Origin: Diphasiastrum complanatum
Lineage: Eukaryota; Streptophyta; Lycopodiopsida; Lycopodiales; Lycopodiaceae
Direction: 5' to 3'
DNA length: 64,000 nucleotides
Assembly: GCA_029204225.1 (NCBI GenBank)
Contig: CM055097.1
Location: 9,647,184-9,711,183 of the forward strand
Positions 23,554 to 34,756 of this stretch are shown in pieces. The position numbers were made by a program, and so were the translations under genes. Position 1 is the first letter of the stretch, and each line of letters starts with the position of its first letter. The notes under the pieces were generated by a model that ran no database searches, was not told where the DNA came from, and was given only the letters and a program-made list of their open reading frames with translations.

Positions 23554-24373
23554 GGAAGTGTGCTATGGGATATCAGACTTGTGCGTGACAACTAGGATGA
23601 GTAGGGAAGGATTATAAAGCCCTCGTAGAGGACGGATATGTACGGACAGAATGTACGGTATATCGGACTTGTGCGAGCCGAATATCAGAGAGATAGGTTA
23701 GTATAGAAGAGAGACACACAAGTGCGATATGAGGAGACACGTAGGCAGATGTATCGGACCTGTGCGCATGGAAGGCAGTAGGTAGAATATCGATTGTGAA
23801 AGAGACGCACAAGTGCGATATGCGGAGCAAAAAAAAAAGTGAAAAAAACTCATCGAAGTTCATGATTTTATATCACGATTCGCATGTGCGAAAGAACGTC
23901 TTGTCACATGTGTGGGACTTGTACGATCAAATGCGAGAGCGACACATGTCAGATTGTCAGTTTACATGTGTGGGATTTGTACGGGCAAATGCGAGAGCGA
24001 CACATGTTGTCGAACACACGAATGAACACGAGACATGTGTACAGGTGTCATTTCACACGTGTCTAGTTGCCACCTCACACGTGCAATCAAAAGTAGACAC
24101 GTGTCCATTGACTGTTGACCACATGTGTAAAAATTTAATATAAATGGCACAAAATCCAATTAATTTTTTACTTTTTTTGTTCTCAAAATTCACGGCATAT
24201 CACTCTTGTGCGCGCGCATTGTTGTCCATTTGTTTGCAACGATACCTACTTGCGCACAAGTGCGATATTCAGTATCTACCTACCGTACATATCCCTCTTG
24301 TGCGCGATCTTGAGAGTTAGTTTTTTTTTGTTTGTTCTCCCTCACACAGAAGTGCAATATCTACGTTAGTTCC
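23554..24373. promoter_or_regulatory. Divergent intergenic region with nine copies of a 16-bp palindromic motif
   Basis: This lies between the H3/protease gene (-) and the unknown gene (+). It carries nine copies of CGCACAAGTGCGATAT or its reverse complement. Starts are at 23570, 23660, 23715, 23751, 23806, 24197, 24253, 24289 and 24345. The core CGCAC-AA-GTGCG is an inverted repeat; copies at 24197, 24289 and 24345 are more degenerate. Between the two groups are two direct copies of a 45-base unit (23906-23950, 23963-24007) and several CACGTGT/ACATGTGT elements. A shared bidirectional promoter or a transposase-binding array are both possible. Confidence 0.7.
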
Positions 24374-25915
24374 ATGGCCTCTTCCTCAGGATCTTCACGA
24401 GATTTAGGCCTAAGTTCATTTCTTACTAAATTTGGGATTATTTGAAAATCTAGACTACTTCCACAACCTATTCAGGCCATATCTACATGTTTTCAAGACT
24501 GCACAACCAAATTCTAACATATTTTATGAATATTATGTTAGATTCAGAGATATACTTAGTAAGCCTATTTTCTCCATAGGTTCACTCTAGTACATGCATT
24601 ATACTGATCTTGTTCATTTCTTCCCAGCTTTCAGACATAGACTAGATAGAATGTTTACCAAATTGTTTGATCTTTTCAAAAACAGTTCAATGTGTTCTTA
24701 TTGCAACAAGAAATGTCAATTGGTTGAATATCAGAGTGGTTTTGTACTTTTTCTGTTAGTTTAGATCCTAGATGATGAGGAAGTTTTTGTTGCTGACCCT
24801 CCTATGGCATCATCCTCTGTTCAGTCACATATTAAGGATATCAGTCACTTCCTTATCAACGCCCCTGATAAGAAAAGTGACTTTATTGATGTAAATATTG
24901 ATGTTCTTTGAGATTCTTTTATTGGCCAAAATTCATTTGCTGATAAATCGATCCCCATAGAGGAGTCTAAATGTCTTTTCAATTTGCCTATATATTATAC
25001 TAATGATGATGTGTATTTTACTACAACTGATTTATGTAAATTTTTTGACTATCGTGAAGATGAGGTTCTATGTTTATTATCCGGCACAATTTTTGAATTC
25101 TCCGACTTTGTAGATTTTGAAACAGATGACCTTGTTGCTGGAATTGATTTTGATGATGAGGAGGGACTTATGACCGGTGAAGAATGCTTGACTAAGGCTT
25201 TATCAAATATTGTTGAGGATGGGCGAGGCAGACCATCCGATGAAGAATTCATAGCATTTCAATCCCAGATGAGCTTCCCTCGTCCATCATTAATGCATTT
25301 CACTGATGATTCCACTTCAGTACGTGGTCATTATATTGATCATCCTGATTTGGTTGCTGCTGATGATGAAGAATGTGTAAGTGTTTAAACTTCCTTCCAT
25401 TAGAATGTTTTTAACCACTGAATGTGTTTTTGCTAACATATTTCTTATTGCAGGATGCTCTCATAATTGATGATTTTGCTGCGAGACGAGGTGGTTTCAG
25501 ACAACATGCATTCTCGTTCCAGAGGGATAGTGGACTTGGCCACTATCTTAGGCATTTCCTGAAGAATGAGATCTGTATTGCCCATTCCAAGCTGAGCCCA
25601 GTTGGAGAGAGTCTTATAATGGCAGTTAAAGCTTTATCATTTTACCTAGGAGGACATAGATTTGTTAAGACAAATAAGATCATTTTTGTCAAAAGATCTT
25701 ATGTTTTGAACATTCTAGGTTTTCCTGATGGGAATGTTCCTTTAAGAAGCTCTCATTATTCATTGTATTCCAATTATATTGAACTTAGTGGATATAAGGA
25801 TAATGCACATCTATTAGATGCATACATTAGCAGAGAATTTCTTCATGACAATATTGCCTTAGAATCTGACACACAAGCTGATGATGAATATTGGACACTT
25901 TGTATTTTGTTATAA
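24374..25915 (+). pseudogene. Unknown two-exon gene with a CxxCxxxC cluster, decayed
   Basis: The start MASSSGSSRDLGLSSFL at 24374 follows the last copy of the 16-bp motif. After a frameshift the frame continues FENLDYFHNLFRPYLHVF, then SSMCSYCNKKCQLVEY (a small Cys cluster), and after a TAG, ILDDEEVFVADPP. There is an acidic middle region (VDFETDDLVAGIDFDDEEG). Exon 1 ends at 25376 before gtaagt. Exon 2 runs 25454-25915 (DALIIDDFAARRGGF, then FVKRSYVLNILGFP) and ends LCILL. Internal stops include TAG near 24592 where Trp/Gln is expected, and TGA near 24909 where Arg is expected. I do not recognise the family. Its position suggests a gene of the same mobile unit as its neighbours. Confidence 0.5.
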
Positions 25916-26152
25916 TACAATCAATACATTTACATTGAGTATTTCTCCTCTCTTGTTCAATGAATTTGCAAAGCAATTCTGAACATGTCATGATTTGAGG
26001 ACAATGATGATATTCTACTCAGCAATCATCTAATTTTCTCTTCCTGTATGAACTTGCATGCTCTTCTAAACTTGTTGTATTGTGTGGACTTTGTTATATG
26101 TCGAATCTAAACTCTGCGGTTGAACCACTGAAACAATTGACAAATGTAGTTT

Positions 26153-26157
26153 CGTTT
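26153..26157. repeat. Candidate target-site duplication CGTTT, left copy
   Basis: CGTTT here matches CGTTT at 30896-30900 on the other side of copia element C. Joining the flanks keeps an open frame in the disrupted transposase-like gene. The LTR edge implied here (TTCATTGG) is not the canonical TG, so the boundary is tentative. Confidence 0.45.
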
Positions 26158-26919
26158 TTCATTGGTTCCTCCATGTTGTGTATTCCGATGAAATGCTGCT
26201 CGTGCTTGCCAATGTGACTTCTCCATCCCTTGTGATGACCATACACTCAAGCTTCCATATGTGTTTTGTGAAAAATACAGATCCTAAGTGGATCTAAACT
26301 CCAAGATCATTGGCTTGAATGCTTGCACTCCAAACTACATAAGCTAGGAATTGGCAACACATTCTATGCTACCTAGAATGCAAAGAACTTGATCAAAAAG
26401 CATTTATCACAAATGGAAACTTCCATAAACATCAAGTGCGGCCCAAAATAGCATTATACAGTCCATAATACATCAGCCTATCACTTTTGGAAAGCACCTA
26501 AGATCATACACAATAGCTTGAAGACAATACACACAACAATGCTCTCAATGGAGGAAGAAACAATGACAATGATCTATTGATCTCAATGAAGCATACAAAA
26601 GGTTTCTCCAACCTGTTCTTCACGACTTCCCTACTATTTATGGATGAGGAAGATGACTCTCTCTCCTCTCTCTAGAAGGTACTTGACCCTAGATATTCCC
26701 TATATAGGAAAAATAGCTAAAAATGGCTTATATGACCAAAATACATCAAAATGGTCTCATTTTGAAGGGTATGAAGTTTGACACTTCATCATACTGAAGA
26801 AATACAGTAAATAAAAACATTGTGACCTGGTTCACACGTGTGAAACTCCAGAACCAAAACTATTTACAATTTTAGCCAATTTAGGCCTCAAACTAGCTAG
26901 GAAATGTTGACAATTTTCA
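26158..26919 (-). repeat. 3' LTR of copia element C
   Basis: On -, a polypurine tract (GAAGAGGGAG) at the end of pol leads into TGTGAAAATTGTCAACA. The first 210 bases or so (26706-26919) are repeated almost exactly at 30684-30895. The far boundary is set by the candidate target duplication and is less certain. Confidence 0.65.
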
Positions 26920-26925
26920 CACTCC

Positions 26926-29900
26926 CTCTTCAACATTGGATGCTAGTTTCAACATAGTCTTTGAGCACATTCCAAGATTAGATCTATGCATTAAATATAG
27001 GTCCTTTCCCAATGGTTTGGTGAAGATATCAGCCACACACTCCTTTGAAGAGACATGTTGAAGCTCCACCTCTTTGGCAATGACTTGATCTCTCACAAAA
27101 TGGTGAGCAATCTCAATGTGCTTGCTCCTTGCATGAAAAACAGGATTGCTTGCCAAGCTTTGGGCTGAAAGGTTATCACAAAGTATGATTGGAGTCTTCT
27201 CTGGTTCCAGCAAGTGAAGATCCAATAACATCCTCTTGATCCAAAGAATCTCCTTGGTGCATGTTGTTAATGCCTTGTACTCGGCTTCGGTGGAAGATAG
27301 AGAGATAGTTGGTTGCTTCTTTGATAGCCATGAGACCACTCCATCTCCAAGATAGATTGCAAAGGCACTTGTTGACTTCCTATCCATTTGATCACCTGCA
27401 AAATCTGAATCTGAAAATCCACAAAGGTTAGGTGTAGTACCTCCATACAAGATGCCAAAATCTCTAGATCCCGAGATGTATCTAAGTACTCTCTTTCCTA
27501 GCTTCCAATGAGCCTCACTAGGATCTTGCATAAATTGACTTAGTTTGCCAACCACAAAGCTTAGATCAGGTCTTGTGATGGTTAACCATATAAGAGATCC
27601 TATTAGCTTTCTATAGAGAGTAATGTCCTTGAAGGATCTTTCATTACTTCTTGTAGTTAGCTTTACATTTGATTCCATAGGAGTAGAAACAACTTTACAA
27701 TCTTCCATATGAAACCTTTTTAGAATAGAGTTAACATACTTTTCTTGACATATGAATGTAGATTTAGAAGTTCTAATAATCTCTATTCCTAAGATATAAT
27801 GAAGTTTACCAAGATCTTGAATTTCAAGCTCTCTTTTGAGTGCCATCTTGATTTCATCTATATCTAGATTGTTACCACCACTTAAGATAATGTCATCAAC
27901 ATAGATCAAAAGTAAAGTGATATCATTTTCATTCAATCTAAAGTAGAGAGAATGATCATACTCACTCATAACAAAGTTTTGAGAAAGTAAGAAGGAATTG
28001 AGCTTAGCATACCAACTCCTTGGTGCTTGCTTTAGCCCACACAAACTCTTTTGGAGATAGCACACATGATTAGGCTCATCATGTGAAACATAGCCCTCGG
28101 GTTGCTCCATGTAAATATCTTCTTCAAGATCACCATTCAAGAAGGCATTAGTAACATCCATTTGCCACATATCCCAATCATAAAGAGTTGCAAGAGAGAT
28201 TAGGATTCGAATAGTTACCATCTTTGCCACGGGTGCAAAGGTCTCATCATAGTCAATACCATATTCTTGAGCATACCCCTTTGCCACCAACCTTGCCTTG
28301 TACTTGTTGATTGATCCATCTTGATTTGTCTTGATCTTGAAGATCCACTTACAACCAATTGCCTTCTTGTCCTTTGGAAGCTTTACCAACCTCCATGTGT
28401 TGCTTTTGATGAGTGCTTGATGCTCATGATCCATGGCTTGGATCCATTCCTTCTTTTGAATTGCTTCACCTACACAAGTTGGTTCATCAAAAGAGGTAAG
28501 AAAAGCAAAGTTAGAGTTGTCCACCACTTGCTTTCCTTTTTCATCATAGGTTAGCCTTGATGGCTTAGCCCTTTGCCTTTGAGTCTTCCTTGAAGTTTGC
28601 TTTGGAGTGGCATCTCCATCTTCATCCAAGACATCTTGCACATCATGATGATTAGTAGGCACATCAACATCAACATCAACAACATTGGAAACATTCTCTT
28701 CATGAAAGATGACATCCCTACTTATGACAACTTTCTTTGTAGAAGGAATGTACACTTTGTAAGCCTTGCTTACTTCACTATAGCCAACAAACACACCCTT
28801 CTTTGATGAAGGATCTTCTTTAGTTCTATCATCAAGTGTGATATTGACAAAACATGTACATCCAAAGATCCTACAATGCTTGACACTCGGCCTTCTACCA
28901 TAAAGAACCTCATGAGGAGTTTTACCATCCAAGGAAGCACTTGTCCATCTATTACATAGATAGTTAGCACATGCTAAAGCTTCCCCCCAAAAAGACTTAG
29001 CAAGATTAGCATGTAGTCTCATTGCCTTGGCACATTCACAAAGGGTTCTATTCTTCCTCTCGGCCACTCCATTCTGTTGTGGAGTCCTAGGACTAGACAT
29101 CTCCCTCTTAATCCCATGTGCTATACAAAAGTCTTTGAACCTATTTGAGGTGTATTCCCCTCCATTATCAGATCTTAAGCATTTGATCTTTGTATTGAAT
29201 TGGTTTTCCATTTCATTCTTGAACTTGACAAATGCAGCAAACACTTCATCCTTACTTTTAAGAAGATAGATCCAAGTATACCTACTAAAGTCATCAATGA
29301 AAGTTGCATACATCTTTGCCCCACCATTGCTAGTTGTACTAGAAGAATGAATATCAGAATGCACAAGTTGAAAAGCTTTTTTAGATCTAGAAGTAGATCT
29401 AGAATAAGCAAGTCTATGAGATTTGGACAAGGCACAATGTTCACAAACACTATTGTTTGCAACAAGACTTTTAGGGAGACCAAGAACAAGCTCTTTCTTT
29501 GCCATTACCTCCAAAGATTTGAAGTTGGGATGGCCCAACCTCTTGTGCCAAACTTCTTGGTTTGTCAATTGCTCCCTAGCCATACATCCTTCATGATTAG
29601 AGATCACACATGCATCAAGCTTGAAAAGTTTACCATGCCTCCTACCTTGAGCAATCAAGGATCCACATTTACTTATCAAACATGCATCTCCAATGAACTC
29701 CACATCAAGTCCTTTGTCAATCATTTGACTTACACTAAGCAAATTCTTAGTGATTGAAGGAATGTACAAAACATTTTCAAGATTTGCTTTCCTATTTGTT
29801 GAAAGGGAAATAGGAATAGTGCCTATGCCTTTGATGTCACATTGACCATCATTTGCAGTGTAGATGATGTTACCTTCTCCCTCATAAGACAATAAGGATG

Positions 29901-30666
29901 TAAAGTATTCCTTATGTCTTGTCATGTGAGATGAGGCTCCACTATCAATCCACCAAGGATCATTATCATCTATGTTGGCTAACAAACTTGAAGTCATAAC
30001 AAGTGATTCACATGTGTTATGTTCTTCCTCATCTATTGTAAGATTTCCTTGCCTCTCTCCTTGCTCTCTTTTCTTCTTATAACATTCATTTGCAAAATGA
30101 CCTTTTATCCCACAATAAAAGCACTTGAACTTTGACTTATTGTTCTTAGTAGAAGAGGAAGAGGAAGAGTGATCATCATGATCAAAGTTATCACCTTTGG
30201 ACCATTTCCCTTTGCCTTTACCTTTGCCCTTGAATTTGCCTTTTGTGAAGAAAGCCTCTTCACCTCCACCTTGCAAGGATGCACCATCAAGCTTTGATTG
30301 CAACCTATGTTCTTCAGCCAATAAGATTTCTTGCAAGTCAACCACACTTGGCAAGACTTTTTGAATGGCAAAACTTTGCACAAGGTTAGCATGTTCATTT
30401 AGCAAACCATTCAACATAACTTGGACTATTTCACCATCTTTTATGTTCTCATCAATGCATGCTAAATCATCACTTAGGGACTTAACTCTCAAGATAAATG
30501 CATGAGCACTTTCACCCTCTCTTTGCCTACTAGAAAATATTTGTCTCCTTAGGGTCAATACCCTAGATGTGGACTTTGATTCAAAGAGCTTCTTTAAGGC
30601 ATTCCATGCCTCACTTGCACTTTGACACTTTCCAACTTCCTTGAGAAGTTCATTTGTAACATTCAT
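26926..30666 (-). CDS. Ty1/copia element C gag-pol polyprotein, 1249 codons open, N-terminus deleted
   Basis: A single uninterrupted polyprotein frame, the least damaged in the window. Order: gag remainder starting MNVTNELLKEVGKC; zinc knuckle CFYCGIKGHFANEC near residue 185; protease WWIDSGASSHM near 240; integrase His/Cys motif (VWHKRLGHPNFKSL..CEHCALSKSH) near 375-415; integrase core with FIDDFSRYTWIYLL, LRSDNGGEYTS and QQNGVAERKN; RT with LLLIYVDDIILSGG; RNase H with DSDFAGDQMDRKSTSAF, SSTEAEYKAL and HARSKHIEIAHHFVRD; C-terminus DIFTKPLGKDLYLMHRSNLG. Compared with the copy at 54862, about 70 N-terminal gag residues are absent. The sequence jumps from the 5' LTR straight into gag at 30667-30683, so leader, primer site and start were lost in one deletion. 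The element is probably immobile on its own. Confidence 0.92.
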
Positions 30667-30683
30667 TTTAATGATATGAATAG

Positions 30684-30895
30684 GAAAAATAGCTAAAAAT
30701 GGCTTATATGACCAAAATACATCAAAATGGTCTCATTTTGAAGGGTATGAAGTTTGACACTTCATCATACTGAAGAAATACAGTAAATAAAAACATTGTG
30801 GCCTGGTTCACACGTGTGAAACTCCAGAACCAAAACTATTTACAATTTTAGCCAATTTAGGCTTCAAACTAGCTAGGAAATGTTGACAATTTTCA
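30684..30895 (-). repeat. Truncated 5' LTR of copia element C
   Basis: Nearly identical to 26706-26919 and starting TGAAAATTGTCAACATTTCC on -. It ends abruptly after GCTATTTTTCCTAT and continues directly into gag, with a TAT microhomology at the break. The rest of the LTR and the primer site are missing. Confidence 0.8.
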
Positions 30896-33606
30896 CGTTT
30901 GCAAAAAGTGTTGTATGATCTCTTAGTATGTGCTGCATATGTCAAAATCATAATGTTAGTCTTATGTTTGAATCTAAATATATATAAAAAATTGAAAGCA
31001 TCTTGAAGAATTTATACTAACCATGTAATGAGTGATGTGATCTTCTCCCCATGCTTTTAATACTGCATTAGCAAAATCGACACAAGTCCTTTGGACAGCT
31101 TTCTTATCAATATCAGAGTATTTATCTTTTCTTAAAATAGCAATCATACTATCAAGCTTCTTCCATACATCAGCTTTTAGTACTCTGGTATTGTCGTCTT
31201 TCTCGAAGTCCTAAGTGGCAGCAATTATATTTGTCCAGACTGAGTGTTGAATATTAGAAGCCTTACCAGTATGATTTGATAGGAAACGACGTGCTTTTGC
31301 TCCTCCTATGCTTGGCTTAGTTGGCATGTTCCCATTCTTTCCTGAAAGCTTTTCATCTTTTTGAATTTTGACATGTCCCTTATGGAGTCTTGCTTTTGAT
31401 AAAACATCTTCTAATCAAGAGATAGCTTCCTTTGCTAATGATGCTGGCTTAGTATTCCAAGCAAAAACTATATGAAAATAAATGATCTTTTCTATTAATC
31501 TAACTTCTGCATGAAGAGTGCAAACATGCATATTTTTCAAGGGGATAGGCAGCACCATATTCTCTAGTAATTTTTGTACTCCTAGTTACATCTTTTGCCA
31601 TTTTCATGCAGTACAAACAAGGGTGTTTTGATGTAGCACCGTGAGAGACATTATACATACATTTCAATGTTTTCAAATCACCTGCTAAGTGCCATTCAAC
31701 ATTGAAGTCTCCAACTCCTGGAACATTGAGAAGTCCTCCATCCATATGGTCCTTGATGATCCTAGGATAAGATGTCCTTGAGAATATCCATGATAATATA
31801 TCATGATCCTCCTTCAGCACCTGTCCAAAGAATTAATCAAACTTAGTTTACAATGAATTAATACTATTCAATGAATGTAATGTAATAATGAGGCTAGTTA
31901 CCTGAAACGCTGCCAACCACCATATATCATTTTTTGACTGGACACTGAATCTGAAATCTTCTTGGTCCTCTATTTGAGATAGAGCACCATTCATGAGAGT
32001 TATATTAACCCTCTCCATCTTCTACCCTTTCACAATTTCTAACTCATCTAACTTAAGTACTATGATTATTTTGCCATTCACCTTTTCATAGGTTATATCA
32101 TAGAATGTGACGATGTATCTCAACAAGTAATTTAGATCAACAAATAAGTTGTTTGATGAATTATAGAAGATCGATCTTCCATCAGTTTCATACACCTCCT
32201 CAATATGAAATGGAGTTCCAGTGATCTTATGCATACCTATGTTTAATGTATCCCTCTCTTTCTTCAAGTGATAGGTCCTAGGGATTGGGACTTTTCTAAT
32301 TTGAACTTGCTTAAAAGCTTCTCTAATTAGTTTAAATATTGTTGCATATGCTTCCCTACTGATACCTGCAAAATCACAAGCACTCTGAACTATAGTCTTA
32401 TCTAAAAAAATTTGAATGTCCACCATCAAAGACTCTGTTATTTTACACTTTACATTTGAACTCCTATTGTTCATCATGATACGCTCAGTGGATTTGCCTA
32501 TCAATATTGTGCCCAATGACATTCCTAGTGAAGCATTGTCTTTAATATTCTGAGGAGCTACTAATGCAGATCTGCAAAAAACATAGATAGTTAACAGAAT
32601 ACTACCATAGTTGAAATTAAATCCAAATGTCATTGAAAAACTTACAAAAATTAGAATATGCTTACTTGAATGCATGGACCCTTCTATTTCGATAACCTCC
32701 TTTTGAAAGCGTTTGAATATCCTTGCAACTTTATTGCTTTCGCTTCTTACTTTCAGCCTTCTTCTTTGCCAATTCCACATCCTTCAATAATTGTAAGTTT
32801 TCAATATGAATAGACTATAAGATTGATTGCATTTGCTCTAGTTCTGATTTGATATTGGTTGTTATCTTCTGTAATGATTCATTATTTTTTTTAAGCTGTT
32901 CATTTTCTTCTAACGTCTTTTGGAGATGACAATCTCTATTCTGACAATAAGAGGATATCTGAATTAACTCACCTTCTAAAAAGTGAACTTTATTCATATA
33001 AAGTTGTTTTTCATGGTTCTGCAATCTTTCACAATATCCTAGTAATCCACTATGCCCATTGCATATCAATGTAACTAAATGAGTTATTGAAGAGAATGTG
33101 GAATGTGTCAAAGTGCTTGGATCTTGTGGATATAATGTTCCATCTATCCACAAATCCAAGTTTTTTTTTTCCTTCTGCCCTGTAACAAAAACGATTCTCA
33201 ACAGATATTTGAACTCATTTGCCTCCTCTTCTCTGCAAAGTTGCCAAATCAATAGGGATATCCACATGTAGATGATACAATGTCATCATCAAAAAAACAA
33301 TAGAGTAATTAGTTGCATCAAAGTACTATGACCAGATTTTATGAAGCAAAACAAAATACTCTATATTATATACTCTGTATGATCGATCCAATCTTCATGC
33401 TTGTATGCTTGATTCAAATTTGGAAATGCCGCTCTTTTTTTCATTCCAATAGGTAGTTGGTGCTCATATTTCCATTCCAAGGTGATGATGGCCTTCATAA
33501 TTGGAGATGGCACCCATATTTCCATTCTCGTGGAAGGAATGCATATGTAAACATTTTGCAATTTTTTCTGATTCAGGGATGGCGGTCATATTCTAGATCC
33601 AGTGAA

Positions 33607-33851
33607 AATATTGCCCTTTTCGTAACCAATGGAGAGAATATTTTTGAATTTAGTCAAGTTATATTGTGAACTGTTTATAGTTCTTAACTGTGACTATAGA
33701 CACTGTGGTTAGATCATTGGGAGTTGGAGAGGCCTCTGGATTGGTGGGGACAAGCAAATAAACAATATTTCTTTTTTTTATTTTGATATTTTTCTATATC
33801 CTACATGGCATTCCTTAAAGGGTCTTCTTGATATCGAGAACTCCTCTAATG
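33607..33851. mobile_element. MITE-like insertion, reverse copy of 17535-17782
   Basis: The reverse complement matches the insertion at 17535-17782 along its whole length, from AATATTGCCC on the left to ACTCCTCTAATG on the right. Near-equal lengths (about 245 bp) argue that both are complete copies. It abuts the LTR fragment at 33853-34407. Confidence 0.65.
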
Positions 33852-33852
33852 T

Positions 33853-34407
33853 CTACTCAAAGAAAGAGATGCAAACTCACTAAAAACCTGATCAAACATT
33901 AAACATAAGATATGATGAAGTTGTTGTCCATACAAAAATAGTAAGCTGCTATATTTCACATTTGTGGATCTAAAAATATCATTTAATAAGGATTCTACAC
34001 ACAAAATTGCAAGATATCACAAGTAGAGTGCACCAATGGATAGTAGAACCCAAAGAGAACCATGTATAAGCATGAATGAAATAAGAGAGAGAGAGAGAGA
34101 ATGTCTTCTCTTCTCACGAGTTACATCCTTTTATAACAAGTCCAAACCTAAGTTTAAACTTTGGTTTTTCTCTATAATGAAAACCGTACTATTTTTGTGA
34201 CTAGATTCAATGTATCTACTACTCAAATTGAATCTCTCCAAAACTCGTGTTCTATAGTTTCCCACACTTTCCAAAAGCGTTTATTCAAATGTTTTTAGAC
34301 TATTATAACTTTGAAAAGTCAAACTCTAAGTCTAATATGAAAATTGGCCTCAATTGCCAAATATACAAATATGACCAAAATAGCAAAACTAGTTGAAATC
34401 TTTCGCA
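33853..34407 (-). repeat. Diverged copia LTR, same family as 55462-56108
   Basis: Most of the stretch aligns with the 5' LTR of the copia copy at 51-56 kb. Shared blocks include AGTGCACCAATGGATAGT, CGAGTTACATCCTTTTATAA and TTTCCCACACTTTC. The right end is TTTCGCA in place of TTTCACA. About 100 bases at the left end are missing, where the MITE-like element begins. It contains a short GA run. No pol sequence of this copy is attached. Confidence 0.7.
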
Positions 34408-34756
34408 AACCAAGTAAAAGCAACCAATCAGCTCTGGAAGTTTCACCCCCAAGCCAATGATTAGGAAGCATGAAAGTAGAGTGAGAAGCCTGAAAATGAA
34501 TCAACCACAAAATGTGTGTAGTAGGGCAAGTTTGGCCTCCTTATATAGAGCCTAGAACCACCTGTGCACATACACATGCAAGGTCCTAACTCCCCTATAC
34601 ATAGATTCATCTAGATCCTCTATTCATGGAATTGCTATTGATAACTCTACACATGCATACACTGTCCCAAACCTTGTACTAACTCCATTTAGTGTGTTCT
34701 GGGCCTCACAAGGATATTAGTTACTTTCGGGTCACGTCCAATATGACATGGCATAA
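34408..34756. other. No gene recognised
   Basis: Sequence between an LTR fragment and a gypsy integrase relic. It contains a TATATAG stretch near 34532 and may be a decayed gypsy LTR. Confidence 0.3.

Larger units (their letters stand above)
25930..33232 (-). pseudogene. Multi-exon transposase-like gene, split by copia element C
   Basis: The coding sequence on - has at least four exons: 33232-32666, 32571-31902, 31820-31022, and one starting at 30932 that is cut by copia C and seems to resume at 26152. Exon 1 encodes a coiled coil (HFLEGELIQISSYCQN, then LEENEQLKKNNESLQK). Exon 2 has LKLDELEIVKG, a TAG codon, then KMERVNITLMNGALSQI and DIWWLAAFQ. Exon 3 has HDILSWIFSRTSYPRI, then DFNVEWHLAGDLKTLKCMYN and GATSKHPCLYCMKMAKDV. 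The acidic residues and the CxxC context look like a DDE-type transposase of a kind I recall only from uncharacterised eukaryotic proteins; I cannot name the superfamily. Other stops (near 32815, 32715, 31415 and 31210) and a frameshift near 31510 disable it. The first exon may lie further upstream. Confidence 0.5.

Noticed and set aside
23796-24143. 115-codon + strand frame rich in Cys, His and Thr
   Set aside because: Its apparent repeats come from the non-coding 57-bp tandem unit and CACGTG boxes in the divergent promoter.
23570-24360. CRISPR-like array of spaced repeats
   Set aside because: The repeats occur in both orientations with irregular spacing and the genome is a plant.
29200-29757. 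185-codon + strand frame inside copia C
   Set aside because: Antisense to the integrase of a clearly functional-looking copia frame on -.
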